Assembly: GCA_946612455.1 (NCBI GenBank)
Contig: CAMOER010000013.1
Span: 1 to 64,000, forward strand
Direction of reading: 5' to 3'
Length of the DNA: 64,000 nucleotides
From: UBA3305 sp002373555
GTDB lineage: Bacteria > Bacillota > Clostridia > Lachnospirales > Lachnospiraceae
Below the pieces are notes generated by a model. That model worked only from the letters and a program-made list of their open reading frames with translations, was not told where the DNA came from and searched no databases. Both the position numbers and the translations under genes were made by a program. The first letter of the stretch is position 1; each line of letters opens with the position of its first letter. Positions 46,773-54,665 of the stretch are shown piece by piece.

Positions 46773-46801
46773 ATTATAACAGAACAAACGTTCGAAGTCA
46801 A
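46773..46801 (-). promoter_or_regulatory. Near-consensus promoter of the peptide gene
   Basis: On the minus strand TTGACT (46801-46796), 17 bases, TATAAT (46778-46773). Transcription would begin near 46766, about 70 bases before the TTG start of the peptide. The spacer is filled by a LexA box. Confidence 0.75.
46781..46794. promoter_or_regulatory. LexA (SOS) operator inside the peptide gene promoter
   Basis: AGAACAAACGTTCG, read on the minus strand CGAACGTTTGTTCT, fits the Gram-positive LexA consensus CGAAC-N4-GTTCG at all but the last base. It sits between the -35 and -10 elements, where LexA would block RNA polymerase. It matches 13 of 14 bases of the uvrB box. Confidence 0.75.
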
Positions 46802-46805
46802 TCTG

Positions 46806-46834
46806 ACGGGACAGGGGCCAACTCCCTATCCCGT
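46806..46834. repeat. Hairpin of the CGGGACAGG family, right copy
   Basis: ACGGGACAGG and CCTATCCCGT form an imperfect stem (one mismatch). It resembles the hairpin at 46441-46469 in stem, loop size and orientation. The pair brackets the toxin-antitoxin-like locus at both ends, ~365 bases apart. Confidence 0.5.
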
Positions 46835-46952
46835 ACTTTCAGCAAAAAGAAATCTGCACAAATTCTCTGTTTTGATGTATGATAGGAATGTGACCTGTAT
46901 CAGAAAAGAGAATTCTGTGATTAGGAGAATACAGACAGGAGATAAGGAAAAT

Positions 46953-49055
46953 ATGCCTACAAAGAAAAAAACAACTAAAAAATCAACAGCAGCAAAGAAG
47001 ACTGTTAATAAGAAAGTCGTTGAAGAAGCTGTGGAAGTGAAAGCCGCAGCTGAAGTAAAAATCGAGCCGGAAGTAAAAGCAGCACCTGAAGTAAAGACTG
47101 TTCCGGAAGTGAAGGCCGAGCCGGAAGCCAAAGCGGCTCCGAAGGCAAAAGCCGAACCGAAGGCAAAAGCCGAACCGAAAGCTAAGACTGAACCGAAAGC
47201 AAAGGCCGAGCCGAAAGCAAAGGCAGAGTCGAAAGTGAAAGCAGAACCGGAAGTGAAAGCCGAGCCGAAAGCAAAGGCCGAGCCGGAAGTGAAAGCAGAA
47301 CCGGAAGTAAAGGCAGAGCCGGAAGAGAGGGCCGAGCCGGAAGTAAAGGCAGAACCGGAAGTAAAGGCAGAGTCGAAAGCAAAGGCAGAGCCGGAAGTAA
47401 AGGCTGAGCCGGAAGTGAAGGCAGAGCCGGAAGTAAAGGCTGAGCCGGAAGTAAAGGCTGAGCCGGAAATGAAAGCAGAACCCGCGGCAGCCCCTGAGCC
47501 TGCCGCAGAGGAGCCTGCTGCCGCGGAGGAACCCGTTGCCGCAGCGGAACCCGAACCGGAGCCTGCGCCTGAGCCCGAACCCGAACCCGCGCCGCTCCCG
47601 CAGCCGCGCCGCAGCGTCGCCTTCATCGGCTCCGAATGCTTCCCGTTCGTCAAGACCGGCGGTCTGGGCGATGTCATGTACGCCCTCCCCAGAGAGCTGA
47701 CCAAGCTCAACTGCGATGTGAAGGTCATTCTGCCGAGATACAAATGCATCCCCGAGAAATACCAGAAGATGATGCAGTACCGCGGCGCTTTCCAGATGGA
47801 TCTGTGCGCCGACGGCCGCCAGTATTATGTCGGCATCATGGAACTCGAGATGGACGGCGTCGTCTATGACTTCATCGACAATGATGAATTCTTCAGCTGG
47901 GGCAATCCGTATACCGATCTGGTGAAGGATATCCCGAAGTACTGCTATTTCGGAAAAGCAGCGCTGGCAGCGCTCAATTTCCTGAACTGGGTCCCGGACA
48001 TCATTCACTGCCATGACTGGCAGGCCGGACTGGTCCCGGTCTATCTGCGTACGCTGTTTTCCGATTCGCCGGTCGGCCGTGCGGCTTCGGTCATCACGAT
48101 CCACAACCTCCGGTTCCAGGGCGTTTACAATATTCCGACCATCCAGTACTGGTCCGGACTGCCGGGATATGTTTTTGACCATACGCTCCTGAAGCAGAAA
48201 TATGAGGACGCGAATATGCTCAAGGGCGGTCTGGCTTATGCGAATGCCATCACTACCGTCAGCGCCACCTATGCGCAGGAGATCCAGACCGGTTTCTACG
48301 GAGAAGGCCTGGACGATCATCTGCGCTTCCATTCCGGCAAGCTGTCCGGCATCGTAAACGGAATCGATACCGATATCTGGAACAGCAGAACTGACAAGCT
48401 CCTTGCCGCGACCTACGGCCGGGAAGATGCTGTCGAGAAGAAACGTGAAAACAAGCGGGCCCTGCAGGAGCGCCTGGGACTCGAGCAGAATCCCGACAAA
48501 TATGTGATCGGCCTGATCTCCCGCCTGACCGACCAGAAGGGCCTGGATCTTGTCAATGCGGTCATTCCCGCCATGCTGGACGGCAATACACAGATCGTGA
48601 TCCTCGGTACCGGTGATGCGGTATATGAGAATTCGTTCCGTTATTATGAGAATGCGAACAAGGGCACTTTCTGTGCTTACATCGCCTATGATGAATCGCT
48701 GGCCCACCAGATCTATGCCGGCGCGGATGCGCTCATGGTTCCCAGTCTGTTCGAGCCGTGCGGCCTGACACAGCTGATCGCCATGCGCTACGGCACGGTG
48801 CCGATCGTCAGAGAGACCGGCGGACTGAAGGATACCGTGCAGCCGTACAATGAATTTACCGGCGAAGGCAGCGGATTTACATTCGACCGCTATGAAGCCG
48901 GCCTGCTGCTGGATGCAGTCAACCGCTCCAAGACCGTCTATTTCACAGCGCGTGACCGCTGGAATGCGATGGTGCAGCACGATATGGACGTGGATGTTTC
49001 CTGGGCAAAATCCGCAGCACAGTACAGAGAACTGTACCTGCGGCTGAAGCCGTAA
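46953..49055 (+). CDS. glgA: Glycogen synthase with a long repetitive N-terminal extension
   Basis: GlgA adds glucose from ADP-glucose to a growing glycogen chain. The catalytic part (residues ~222-700) has normal length, KTGGLGDV near 234, HCHDWQAGL near 353, and the C-terminal PSLFEPCGLTQLIAMRYGT that holds the sugar nucleotide. Before it lie ~220 extra residues: a Lys-rich start (TKKKTTKKS), then about 25 KAEPEV-like units of alternating charge, then a Pro/Glu/Ala linker. Such an arm must be disordered or extended and could tether the enzyme. The ATG at 46953 follows AGGAGATAAGGA; the open frame upstream runs through the toxin promoter and is not expected to be translated. No other glycogen gene is near. 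Confidence 0.88.
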   Translation: MPTKKKTTKKSTAAKKTVNKKVVEEAVEVKAAAEVKIEPEVKAAPEVKTVPEVKAEPEAKAAPKAKAEPKAKAEPKAKTEPKAKAEPKAKAESKVKAEPEVKAEPKAKAEPEVKAEPEVKAEPEERAEPEVKAEPEVKAESKAKAEPEVKAEPEVKAEPEVKAEPEVKAEPEMKAEPAAAPEPAAEEPAAAEEPVAAAEPEPEPAPEPEPEPAPLPQPRRSVAFIGSECFPFVKTGGLGDVMYALPRELTKLNCDVKVILPRYKCIPEKYQKMMQYRGAFQMDLCADGRQYYVGIMELEMDGVVYDFIDNDEFFSWGNPYTDLVKDIPKYCYFGKAALAALNFLNWVPDIIHCHDWQAGLVPVYLRTLFSDSPVGRAASVITIHNLRFQGVYNIPTIQYWSGLPGYVFDHTLLKQKYEDANMLKGGLAYANAITTVSATYAQEIQTGFYGEGLDDHLRFHSGKLSGIVNGIDTDIWNSRTDKLLAATYGREDAVEKKRENKRALQERLGLEQNPDKYVIGLISRLTDQKGLDLVNAVIPAMLDGNTQIVILGTGDAVYENSFRYYENANKGTFCAYIAYDESLAHQIYAGADALMVPSLFEPCGLTQLIAMRYGTVPIVRETGGLKDTVQPYNEFTGEGSGFTFDRYEAGLLLDAVNRSKTVYFTARDRWNAMVQHDMDVDVSWAKSAAQYRELYLRLKP
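47050..47490 (+). repeat. In-frame tandem repeat in glgA
   Basis: Units of about 18 bases (GCCGAGCCGGAAGTAAAG and variants, coding KAEPEV, KAEPKA and similar) repeat about 25 times. Unit length is a multiple of three, so gain or loss of units keeps the frame. Neighbouring units are nearly identical in DNA, which suggests recent expansion. Confidence 0.8.
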
Positions 49056-49059
49056 GCGG

Positions 49060-49081
49060 CGGCAGGAGCAAAATCCTGCCG
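49060..49081. terminator. Hairpin after glgA
   Basis: CGGCAGGA and TCCTGCCG form an 8-bp stem with a 6-base loop just after the stop codon. No T run follows, so termination may be weak. Confidence 0.45.
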
Positions 49082-49133
49082 GCTGCAGCCTGACAACAGA
49101 ATCGAAAACAGAGGAGATCAAGGGAGGTACTGT

Positions 49134-50273
49134 ATGGAGCATAAGAGATGCAATAAGGGTATATTCCTGGGAATGCTGCTGCTCCTGGGATTTCTGCTGG
49201 TCATGCCTGCCCGTCCGGCCATGGCTGCCGGCAAACAGCTGGGTGATGAGTTTGTGATCGACCTGCGGGGAGGAACGCTGAAACTGCCGGTAAATGCGGA
49301 GACGGAAGCGGTCTATAATACGATCAATGCAATGAACAACAACGGGGTGACCAGTTATGATGACAGCTGGGACGTCGATGAATTTGATCTGGATAAGGAC
49401 GGATCGAAAGACCTCAAGATCACAGGCTCAGGCGGTGAGATCTACACGGCTGTATCGGGCTGCAGCATCAAAGACAAAATCACCCTCGTCATAAATGAAC
49501 AGACCCTTCAGGCTTTGAATGATGACGGATATGATTACTACAAAAAGCTCACTTTCCGCTTCCCGGCTTCCATTCCCATCCAGATCTCTGGCGCTTCGGT
49601 ATCCGGTCTCTCTGACGTGGAATATACCGGCGCGGCGCAGAAACCGGCAATCAAAGTATCTCTGTCCGATCTGGTGCTGCAGGAGGGTACGCATTACAAA
49701 GTCGAATACAGTGATAACACGAAAGTCGGAACCGCGACCGTAAAGATCACCGGTATCGGTACCTGCACGGGAACCATCACCAAGACTTTCCTGATCAAGG
49801 CGAAACCGAAGGAAGAAACAAAAGTTCTTCCGCAGCCGGAGCCACAGCCGCAGCCGGTCACCCCTGCGCCGGTCGTCAATACGGTTCCAGCGGTCAAAAA
49901 AGGCAGCGTTTATACCGTCTCCAGGAGAAAGTATAAAGTGACCAATGCCGACATGAAAGGCAAAGGCACCGTAACACTGATCGGAACGACTGTAAAGAAG
50001 AGCAAACTGAAAAAGCTGACTGTCCCTGCATCCGTAAAGATCGAAGGCGCGCAGTTCAAAGTGACCGCCATCGGCAGCAAGGCATTCAAAGGCTTTTCGA
50101 AGCTGAAGACGATCACCGTCAAATCGTCCTCGATCAAGTCTGTCGGGAAAAATGCGATCAAGGGGATCAGCAAGAAAGCGGTCATCAAGGTCCCGAAGAA
50201 GAAGCTGAAGAAGTACAAAAAGCTGTTCTCTTCGAAGACCGGCTTCAAAAAGACCATGAAAATCAAAAAGTAA
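49134..50273 (+). CDS. Secreted surface protein with Ig-like and lysine-rich LRR_5-type domains
   Basis: A 379-residue exported protein: signal peptide (GIFLGMLLLLGFLLVMPARP, about residues 9-28), a novel N-terminal region, an Ig-like segment (VEYTGAAQKPAIKV and YKVEYSDNTKVGTATVKITG near 160-210), a Pro/Gln linker (PQPEPQPQPVTP), and a Lys-rich end. That end has a BspA-type LRR_5 repeat (VTAIGSKAFKGFSKLKTIT). No sorting signal. It shares the Ig-like segment with the proteins at 12318 and 40008. AAGGGAGGTA precedes the ATG. Confidence 0.72.
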   Translation: MEHKRCNKGIFLGMLLLLGFLLVMPARPAMAAGKQLGDEFVIDLRGGTLKLPVNAETEAVYNTINAMNNNGVTSYDDSWDVDEFDLDKDGSKDLKITGSGGEIYTAVSGCSIKDKITLVINEQTLQALNDDGYDYYKKLTFRFPASIPIQISGASVSGLSDVEYTGAAQKPAIKVSLSDLVLQEGTHYKVEYSDNTKVGTATVKITGIGTCTGTITKTFLIKAKPKEETKVLPQPEPQPQPVTPAPVVNTVPAVKKGSVYTVSRRKYKVTNADMKGKGTVTLIGTTVKKSKLKKLTVPASVKIEGAQFKVTAIGSKAFKGFSKLKTITVKSSSIKSVGKNAIKGISKKAVIKVPKKKLKKYKKLFSSKTGFKKTMKIKK

Positions 50274-50357
50274 CATCTTCACCGGGCACAGGGGAACAGA
50301 TGCAGCATGGGCCGGGGGCACAGCCTCCGGCCTGCGCAGCTTTAAGAGGATAATCTG

Positions 50358-51599
50358 ATGAAGATCGGAAAATTTGCAGAAAAATTCGGCGTCAGCCGGG
50401 ATACAGTGCGTTTTTACATCCGGAGCGGACTGCTGATCCCGGATGAGTCCGGCGCACAGCTTGAATTCGGCGAAAGAGAATGCAGGGCGATGGAATCTAT
50501 TCTCAGGATGCGGCGGCAGAAGTTCTCGCTTCGGCAGATCAAACGCTATCTTGATATACGCAGAGTGAGTTCCATGGCAGAGGCCGCCAGCCTGGAGGAG
50601 ATCCTGGAGCTCTTGAATGATAAGCACGAGGAGCTGATGGTAGAGATCCGGACGCTTGAGGAGATCTGTCACGAAATTGAGGCTGACGTTGCTTCACTGT
50701 ATCATACGGGTTCTGCAGAAAAGACCGGCGTACCGCTGATGGCACTGGGCCTGCTTGCGTGTCCGCACTGCGGAGGGATGCTGGATCTTGAAAACGCCTC
50801 GCTGGGCAGCCGGTATGTTTATTCAGGGGATCTGTCCTGTCACTGCGGTTATCATGCAAGGATTGAAGACGGCATCATCCGGACAGGCAATATTTACACC
50901 GGAGGATATGATTCACCGGATCTGAAGAGAGGGCTTTACAGGAACGTCTGCGACAGCTTTGTGACGTATTTTCAGAAGTGCATGGATCTGACCAGAGACC
51001 GGATCATGCGGCATGATCTGGCGGGCAAAGTAGTCCTGGAGGCACATATCAACGGCTACTTCTTCCTTTACAATAATCTTTCCTATATGGAAAAAGACTG
51101 TCTCTATGTGATCGTGGATAAATATCCGGAAATGCTGGAGATGTATAAGAGCCTGATCGACCGTATCAATCCCGGACTCCGGATCATTTATCTCGCCGAT
51201 AATTCCATGAACTGGCCTCTGCGGAAGAAGAGCGTAGATTTGATGGTCAGCTTCATGGGGGATAATGAGCACAGTCTGTATTATACCAGCCCGTATATCG
51301 ATGATGTGAAGCCCTTCTTAAAGGAAGAAGCCGAAGTGGTTGGTGCCGTGATCGGGTTTCCGCTTCGGACAGAGAGCCTGCGGAATGTTGCCAGAAAGTA
51401 TCCGGAGGGAGGCGGCGCCGCCTTTGCCTGGGATGTGATGCCGGAGTACTACCGTGCATCCGGCTATACGTATGACCGGGAACTGATCGGGACCATGACG
51501 GAAACCTGCAGCCAGTATACCTTCGAGTGCCACAAGCGCGGGGAGGAACTGCGGATCGGGTGCTTCACGGCAAAGCCTATGAAAAACCTGAAACCATAA
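50358..51599 (+). CDS. MerR regulator fused to a zinc ribbon and a methyltransferase-like domain
   Basis: A 413-residue fusion. Residues 1-70 are a MerR winged helix (MKIGKFAEKFGVSRDTVRFY) and ~70-115 its coiled coil. Residues ~130-160 hold two Cys pairs (CPHCGG and CHCGY) of a zinc ribbon like that of methyltransferases of the ubiE/RlmA type. Residues ~190-400 look like a class I methyltransferase fold, with MRHDLAGKVVLEAHING in the place of the SAM loop. The classical glycine pattern is missing, so it may bind an effector rather than methylate. AAGAGGATAATCTG precedes the ATG. A good terminator follows. Confidence 0.65.
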   Translation: MKIGKFAEKFGVSRDTVRFYIRSGLLIPDESGAQLEFGERECRAMESILRMRRQKFSLRQIKRYLDIRRVSSMAEAASLEEILELLNDKHEELMVEIRTLEEICHEIEADVASLYHTGSAEKTGVPLMALGLLACPHCGGMLDLENASLGSRYVYSGDLSCHCGYHARIEDGIIRTGNIYTGGYDSPDLKRGLYRNVCDSFVTYFQKCMDLTRDRIMRHDLAGKVVLEAHINGYFFLYNNLSYMEKDCLYVIVDKYPEMLEMYKSLIDRINPGLRIIYLADNSMNWPLRKKSVDLMVSFMGDNEHSLYYTSPYIDDVKPFLKEEAEVVGAVIGFPLRTESLRNVARKYPEGGGAAFAWDVMPEYYRASGYTYDRELIGTMTETCSQYTFECHKRGEELRIGCFTAKPMKNLKP

Positions 51600-51607
51600 A
51601 AATATGC

Positions 51608-51635
51608 AAAGGTGGAGCCCGCTCCACCTTTTTGT
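51608..51635 (+). terminator. Strong terminator
   Basis: AAAGGTGGAGC and GCTCCACCTTT form an 11-bp stem with a 2-base loop, then T. Confidence 0.85.
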
Positions 51636-51679
51636 CAAAATCTTTTGAAATTTGTCATTGACATCGCCTTTTCTTCCTA

Positions 51680-51698
51680 TGGTAGTTTTGAACTACCA
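51680..51698. promoter_or_regulatory. Inverted repeat upstream of symporter copy 2 (candidate operator)
   Basis: TGGTAGTT, TTG, AACTACCA: an 8-bp perfect dyad 58 bases before the gene, just after a TTGACA at 51657-51662. MerR-type regulators bind dyads between promoter elements, so the MerR fusion gene just upstream is a candidate regulator; this is inference. Confidence 0.5.
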
Positions 51699-51755
51699 AG
51701 AAGCGGGGATCCCATTTCGGGGTATCCGGACACCTGACAAAGGAGGAAACGGTGT

Positions 51756-53153
51756 ATGTTTATCTTAGACGCGATCAATGCATTTACCAACTGGCTCTGG
51801 GGCATTCCGATGCTTATCTGGATCGTTGGCGGCGGACTGTATCTGTCCATCAGGCTGGGCTTCCTGCAGTTTACGAAACTCGGCTTCATCCTGAAGAACA
51901 CCATTGGAAAATCCTTCGGTAAGAAGGAAAAGAAGGAAGGCTTCTCCAGCTTTCAGGCGCTGACCGGCGCACTGGCCTCTACCCTGGGTGCCGGAAACAT
52001 CATCGGAACGGCCATGGCGATCGCATTCGGCGGCCCCGGCGGCGTGTTCTGGCTCTGGGTCTCCGGCCTTTTCTGCTGCTGCGTGAAGTACGCAGAAGTT
52101 ACCATGTCCATGAAATACCGTCGTCTGGACCCGGACGGAAACTGGGAAGGCGGCCCGCAGATCTATCTGACGGAAGGTACCGGATGGAAATGGATCTCTC
52201 CTTTGTACGCGGTGATCTGCATCGTCTGCCTGTTCCTGGCAGCATCTGCACAGATCGGTTCCGGTGTGGATAATCTGGAAACGCTTGGTGCCCCCCGTCT
52301 TGCGTCCACGATTATCCTCACCGTGCTGGCAGCAGTCGTCGTGATCGGCGGCATGAAATCTCTGCTGACCGTAACAGAAAAGCTGGTTCCCTTCATGGCG
52401 ATCATCTACATGATCGGCGCACTGATCGTGATCGTTCTGAATGCCGGTGCGATCCCCGGCGCGATCGGAGCCATCTTCGCAAGCGCATTTACCGGTCATG
52501 CGGCAGTCGGCGGATTCGTCGGTTCCACCTTCGCATTGGCTGTCCGGTGGGGCGTCGCCCGCGGATGTTACTCCAATGACTCCGGTACCGGTGTCACCAC
52601 GATCGTACATGCTGTTGCTGAAGTCAATCATCCGATCCAGCAGTCCATGTGGGGCGTATTCGAAGTCTTCTTTGATACCATCGTTGTCTGCACCATGACC
52701 TGCCTGGTCGTTCTGACCACCGGCGTATGGCAGCTGGATGTCGCGCCCGCAGTCATGACCGCTACCGGATTTACCCAGACGATCGGCCCGATCGGCGGAA
52801 TCATTGTTACCATCGCGGTCGTTCTGTTCACCTTTACGACAGCCTGCGCACAGATCGAGTTTACCGTTGCGCAGTTCGCAAAGCTGATCAATGACAAGAC
52901 CAGCACCAAGAACACCTGCCGCTGGATCATGATCGCCCTCATCTTTGTCGGCGGTATCGTCGGCATCGGCGCACTGATCGCTTATGTAGACTTCTTCGCC
53001 GGTCTGTACACACTGGTCAACCTGCTGGGTGTATACTGGTGCACGAATCAGATCGTTGCGCTTACGAAAGAATATTTTGACGATCCCCAGAAATGGGAGA
53101 CCACCATGTGGAAACCCTGGGCGGATATGAAAGCGCGTTTCGGAAAGAAATAA
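51756..53153 (+). CDS. Sodium:alanine symporter family (AGCS) transporter, copy 2
   Basis: A 465-residue membrane carrier with about ten hydrophobic segments. Family features are LTGALASTLGAGNIIGTAMA near residue 68 and RWGVARGCYSNDSGTGVTTI near 267. It likely imports alanine, glycine or another small amino acid with sodium. AAAGGAGGAAAC precedes the ATG. A glutamine-amidotransferase-class hydrolase gene follows after 26 bases, so the substrate may feed that enzyme. Confidence 0.9.
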   Translation: MFILDAINAFTNWLWGIPMLIWIVGGGLYLSIRLGFLQFTKLGFILKNTIGKSFGKKEKKEGFSSFQALTGALASTLGAGNIIGTAMAIAFGGPGGVFWLWVSGLFCCCVKYAEVTMSMKYRRLDPDGNWEGGPQIYLTEGTGWKWISPLYAVICIVCLFLAASAQIGSGVDNLETLGAPRLASTIILTVLAAVVVIGGMKSLLTVTEKLVPFMAIIYMIGALIVIVLNAGAIPGAIGAIFASAFTGHAAVGGFVGSTFALAVRWGVARGCYSNDSGTGVTTIVHAVAEVNHPIQQSMWGVFEVFFDTIVVCTMTCLVVLTTGVWQLDVAPAVMTATGFTQTIGPIGGIIVTIAVVLFTFTTACAQIEFTVAQFAKLINDKTSTKNTCRWIMIALIFVGGIVGIGALIAYVDFFAGLYTLVNLLGVYWCTNQIVALTKEYFDDPQKWETTMWKPWADMKARFGKK

Positions 53154-53179
53154 CGGATCTCAGATAAAGGAGCTGTGAC

Positions 53180-53929
53180 ATGAGAAAACCCCTGATTGGA
53201 ATTACTGTAAACTATGATCCGCTGGATACGGTGGGAATGGAATCGCTTATGGGGATCACCGGCCAGGACTGGGATTTCGTCGCCGGCGACTATGTTTACG
53301 GGCTTGAAAAAGCCGGCGCAACTCCTGTACTGATTCCCAGGACGGCAGACAATGAAACACTGAAACCGCTGATCGATGCGCTGGACGGCGTGCTGGTCTC
53401 CGGCGGTCACGATGTGGATCCGGCTTCTTATCAGGAGAGGATCCTGGGACACTGCGGAAGGATCGTGCCGGAGCGGGATGCCATGGATATCTTTATCACC
53501 CGTTACGCATACGAACAGGGAAAGGCGATCCTCGGGATCTGCCGCGGCTGCCAGATCATGAATGTTGCCTTCGGCGGGAACATGTATCAGGATCTGGAGA
53601 AGGAGAGCGACGGAAAATTCCTCCATCATTTTATGGGGAATTCACCCAGGAACCGGGTCGTGCATAAAGACACGCTTGCACCGGGCAGCATCGTAGCGCA
53701 GATCTTCGGCAAGGAGACGCTGTCCGTCAACAGCTACCATCACCAGGCGGTGAAGGAGCCCGGTGAAAATGTTACCTTCACGGCATGGTCCGAAGACGGC
53801 GTGCCGGAAGCGCTGGAGATCTCCGGGAAGCATCCGTTTGTGGTTGGCGTGCAGTGGCACCCGGAGATGATGTTCGATTCGGAAGAGCAGCTGAAGATCT
53901 TTCAGGCTTTTGCGGACGCGTGCCGGTAA
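53180..53929 (+). CDS. PuuD-like gamma-glutamyl hydrolase (peptidase C26)
   Basis: A 249-residue class I glutamine amidotransferase-type hydrolase. Nucleophile Cys is in LGICRGCQIMNVAFGG near residue 117, and the His-x-Glu in VQWHPEMMF near 223. The closest described relatives split gamma-glutamyl-GABA in putrescine use. An oxyanion-type GGHDVDP stretch lies near 74. AAAGGAG precedes the ATG. It is paired with the symporter gene and ends at a strong terminator. Confidence 0.83.
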   Translation: MRKPLIGITVNYDPLDTVGMESLMGITGQDWDFVAGDYVYGLEKAGATPVLIPRTADNETLKPLIDALDGVLVSGGHDVDPASYQERILGHCGRIVPERDAMDIFITRYAYEQGKAILGICRGCQIMNVAFGGNMYQDLEKESDGKFLHHFMGNSPRNRVVHKDTLAPGSIVAQIFGKETLSVNSYHHQAVKEPGENVTFTAWSEDGVPEALEISGKHPFVVGVQWHPEMMFDSEEQLKIFQAFADACR

Positions 53930-53950
53930 ACGGCTGACGAAAAAGAAAGA

Positions 53951-53986
53951 AGAGCAGAAGTGCATGTCACTTCTGCTCTTTTTTTT
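53951..53986. terminator. Strong terminator overlapping the end of the XRE gene
   Basis: AGAGCAGAAGTG and CACTTCTGCTCT form a 12-bp perfect stem with a 5-base loop, then seven T. The right arm and T run also encode the last residues (EKKEQK) of the minus-strand XRE gene, so convergent genes share this DNA. Confidence 0.85.
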
Positions 53987-54389
53987 CGAATGCATCGATT
54001 AGAATCGAAAGGCCCCTGTCGATCATGGCCTGCTGATCCGACGGCATTTCCCGGATCTTCCGGTTGGTATCGGAATACGCGTTCTCCGATGTCACACCCA
54101 GCAGTATGTAGTCCGCGGACGCATGCAGCGAGTCGCAGATCTTGATGATGGTCGGGACCGAAGCGCCTACCATCCCTCTCTCCAGATCGGAGATATACTG
54201 CTTGGAGGAAACGGAAATATTCTCCGCCAGCTGTTCCTGTGTGACATGTGCTGTTTCGCGGGCTTTTTTGATGCGCTTCCCGATCTCCAGATAGAGAGGA
54301 TTCGGCTGTTTCGGCGCCTTCTTCCCCGTACTCTCTGACGGCCGGTCCGTAAGATCCCGGTCGATTTCCCTTCTGATGTCTTTATCCAT
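53967..54389 (-). CDS. Small XRE-family regulator next to the pilus operon
   Basis: A 140-residue cytoplasmic regulator. After a charged N-terminus comes a helix-turn-helix (VTQEQLAENISVSSKQYISD near residues 46-66) and a short C-terminal helix. The start MDKDIRRE follows AGCAGGGG; a longer frame upstream would cover the promoter region. It is divergent from the pilus operon, with an inverted repeat over the pilus promoter, and is thus the best candidate for its regulator. Confidence 0.75.
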   Translation of the reverse strand: MDKDIRREIDRDLTDRPSESTGKKAPKQPNPLYLEIGKRIKKARETAHVTQEQLAENISVSSKQYISDLERGMVGASVPTIIKICDSLHASADYILLGVTSENAYSDTNRKIREMPSDQQAMIDRGLSILIDAFEKKEQK

Positions 54390-54537
54390 ATAAACCCCTG
54401 CTTTCTGATAATTCAAACGTCTGAATGAGATATCCTGTAAGAGTCTGCCTATTATTTCTGCCCGGGCAGCTTTTTCTTTTTGGAAAAACTTTAAAAATCC
54501 TTTCACTATCATACAATAATTAAATTTTATTTAAATC

Positions 54538-54580
54538 TTGCAAGAAAATAAATCGCGTGGTAGTATTACAAATGGTAATA
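54538..54580 (+). promoter_or_regulatory. Pilus operon promoter with overlapping inverted repeat
   Basis: TTGCAA (54538-54543), 17 bases, TAGTAT (54561-54566). TATTAC, AAATG, GTAATA at 54564-54580 is a perfect 6-bp dyad over the -10 end, where a repressor would bind. The divergent XRE protein is the natural candidate. Confidence 0.5.
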
Positions 54581-54665
54581 GTGAGACTATTATAAACGAA
54601 TGAGCGAGTTCATGCAGCACATGTACTGAACTGATTTTGCAAAGAGGAGTGGAGAGGTGCAGCCG

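Noticed and set aside
46689..46952. N-terminal extension of GlgA
   Set aside because: The frame crosses the toxin promoter, LexA box and right hairpin, while the ATG at 46953 has its own ribosome site and starts the lysine-rich arm.
47050..47490. CRISPR-like repeat array
   Set aside because: Units of ~18 bases follow each other without spacers, are in frame and code a KAEPEV peptide repeat. No cas genes are present.
46983..49142. 719-codon minus-strand frame opposite glgA
   Set aside because: It mirrors the repeat region and the conserved glycogen synthase catalytic domain. The translation is repetitive and matches no family; it is a shadow of skewed codon use.
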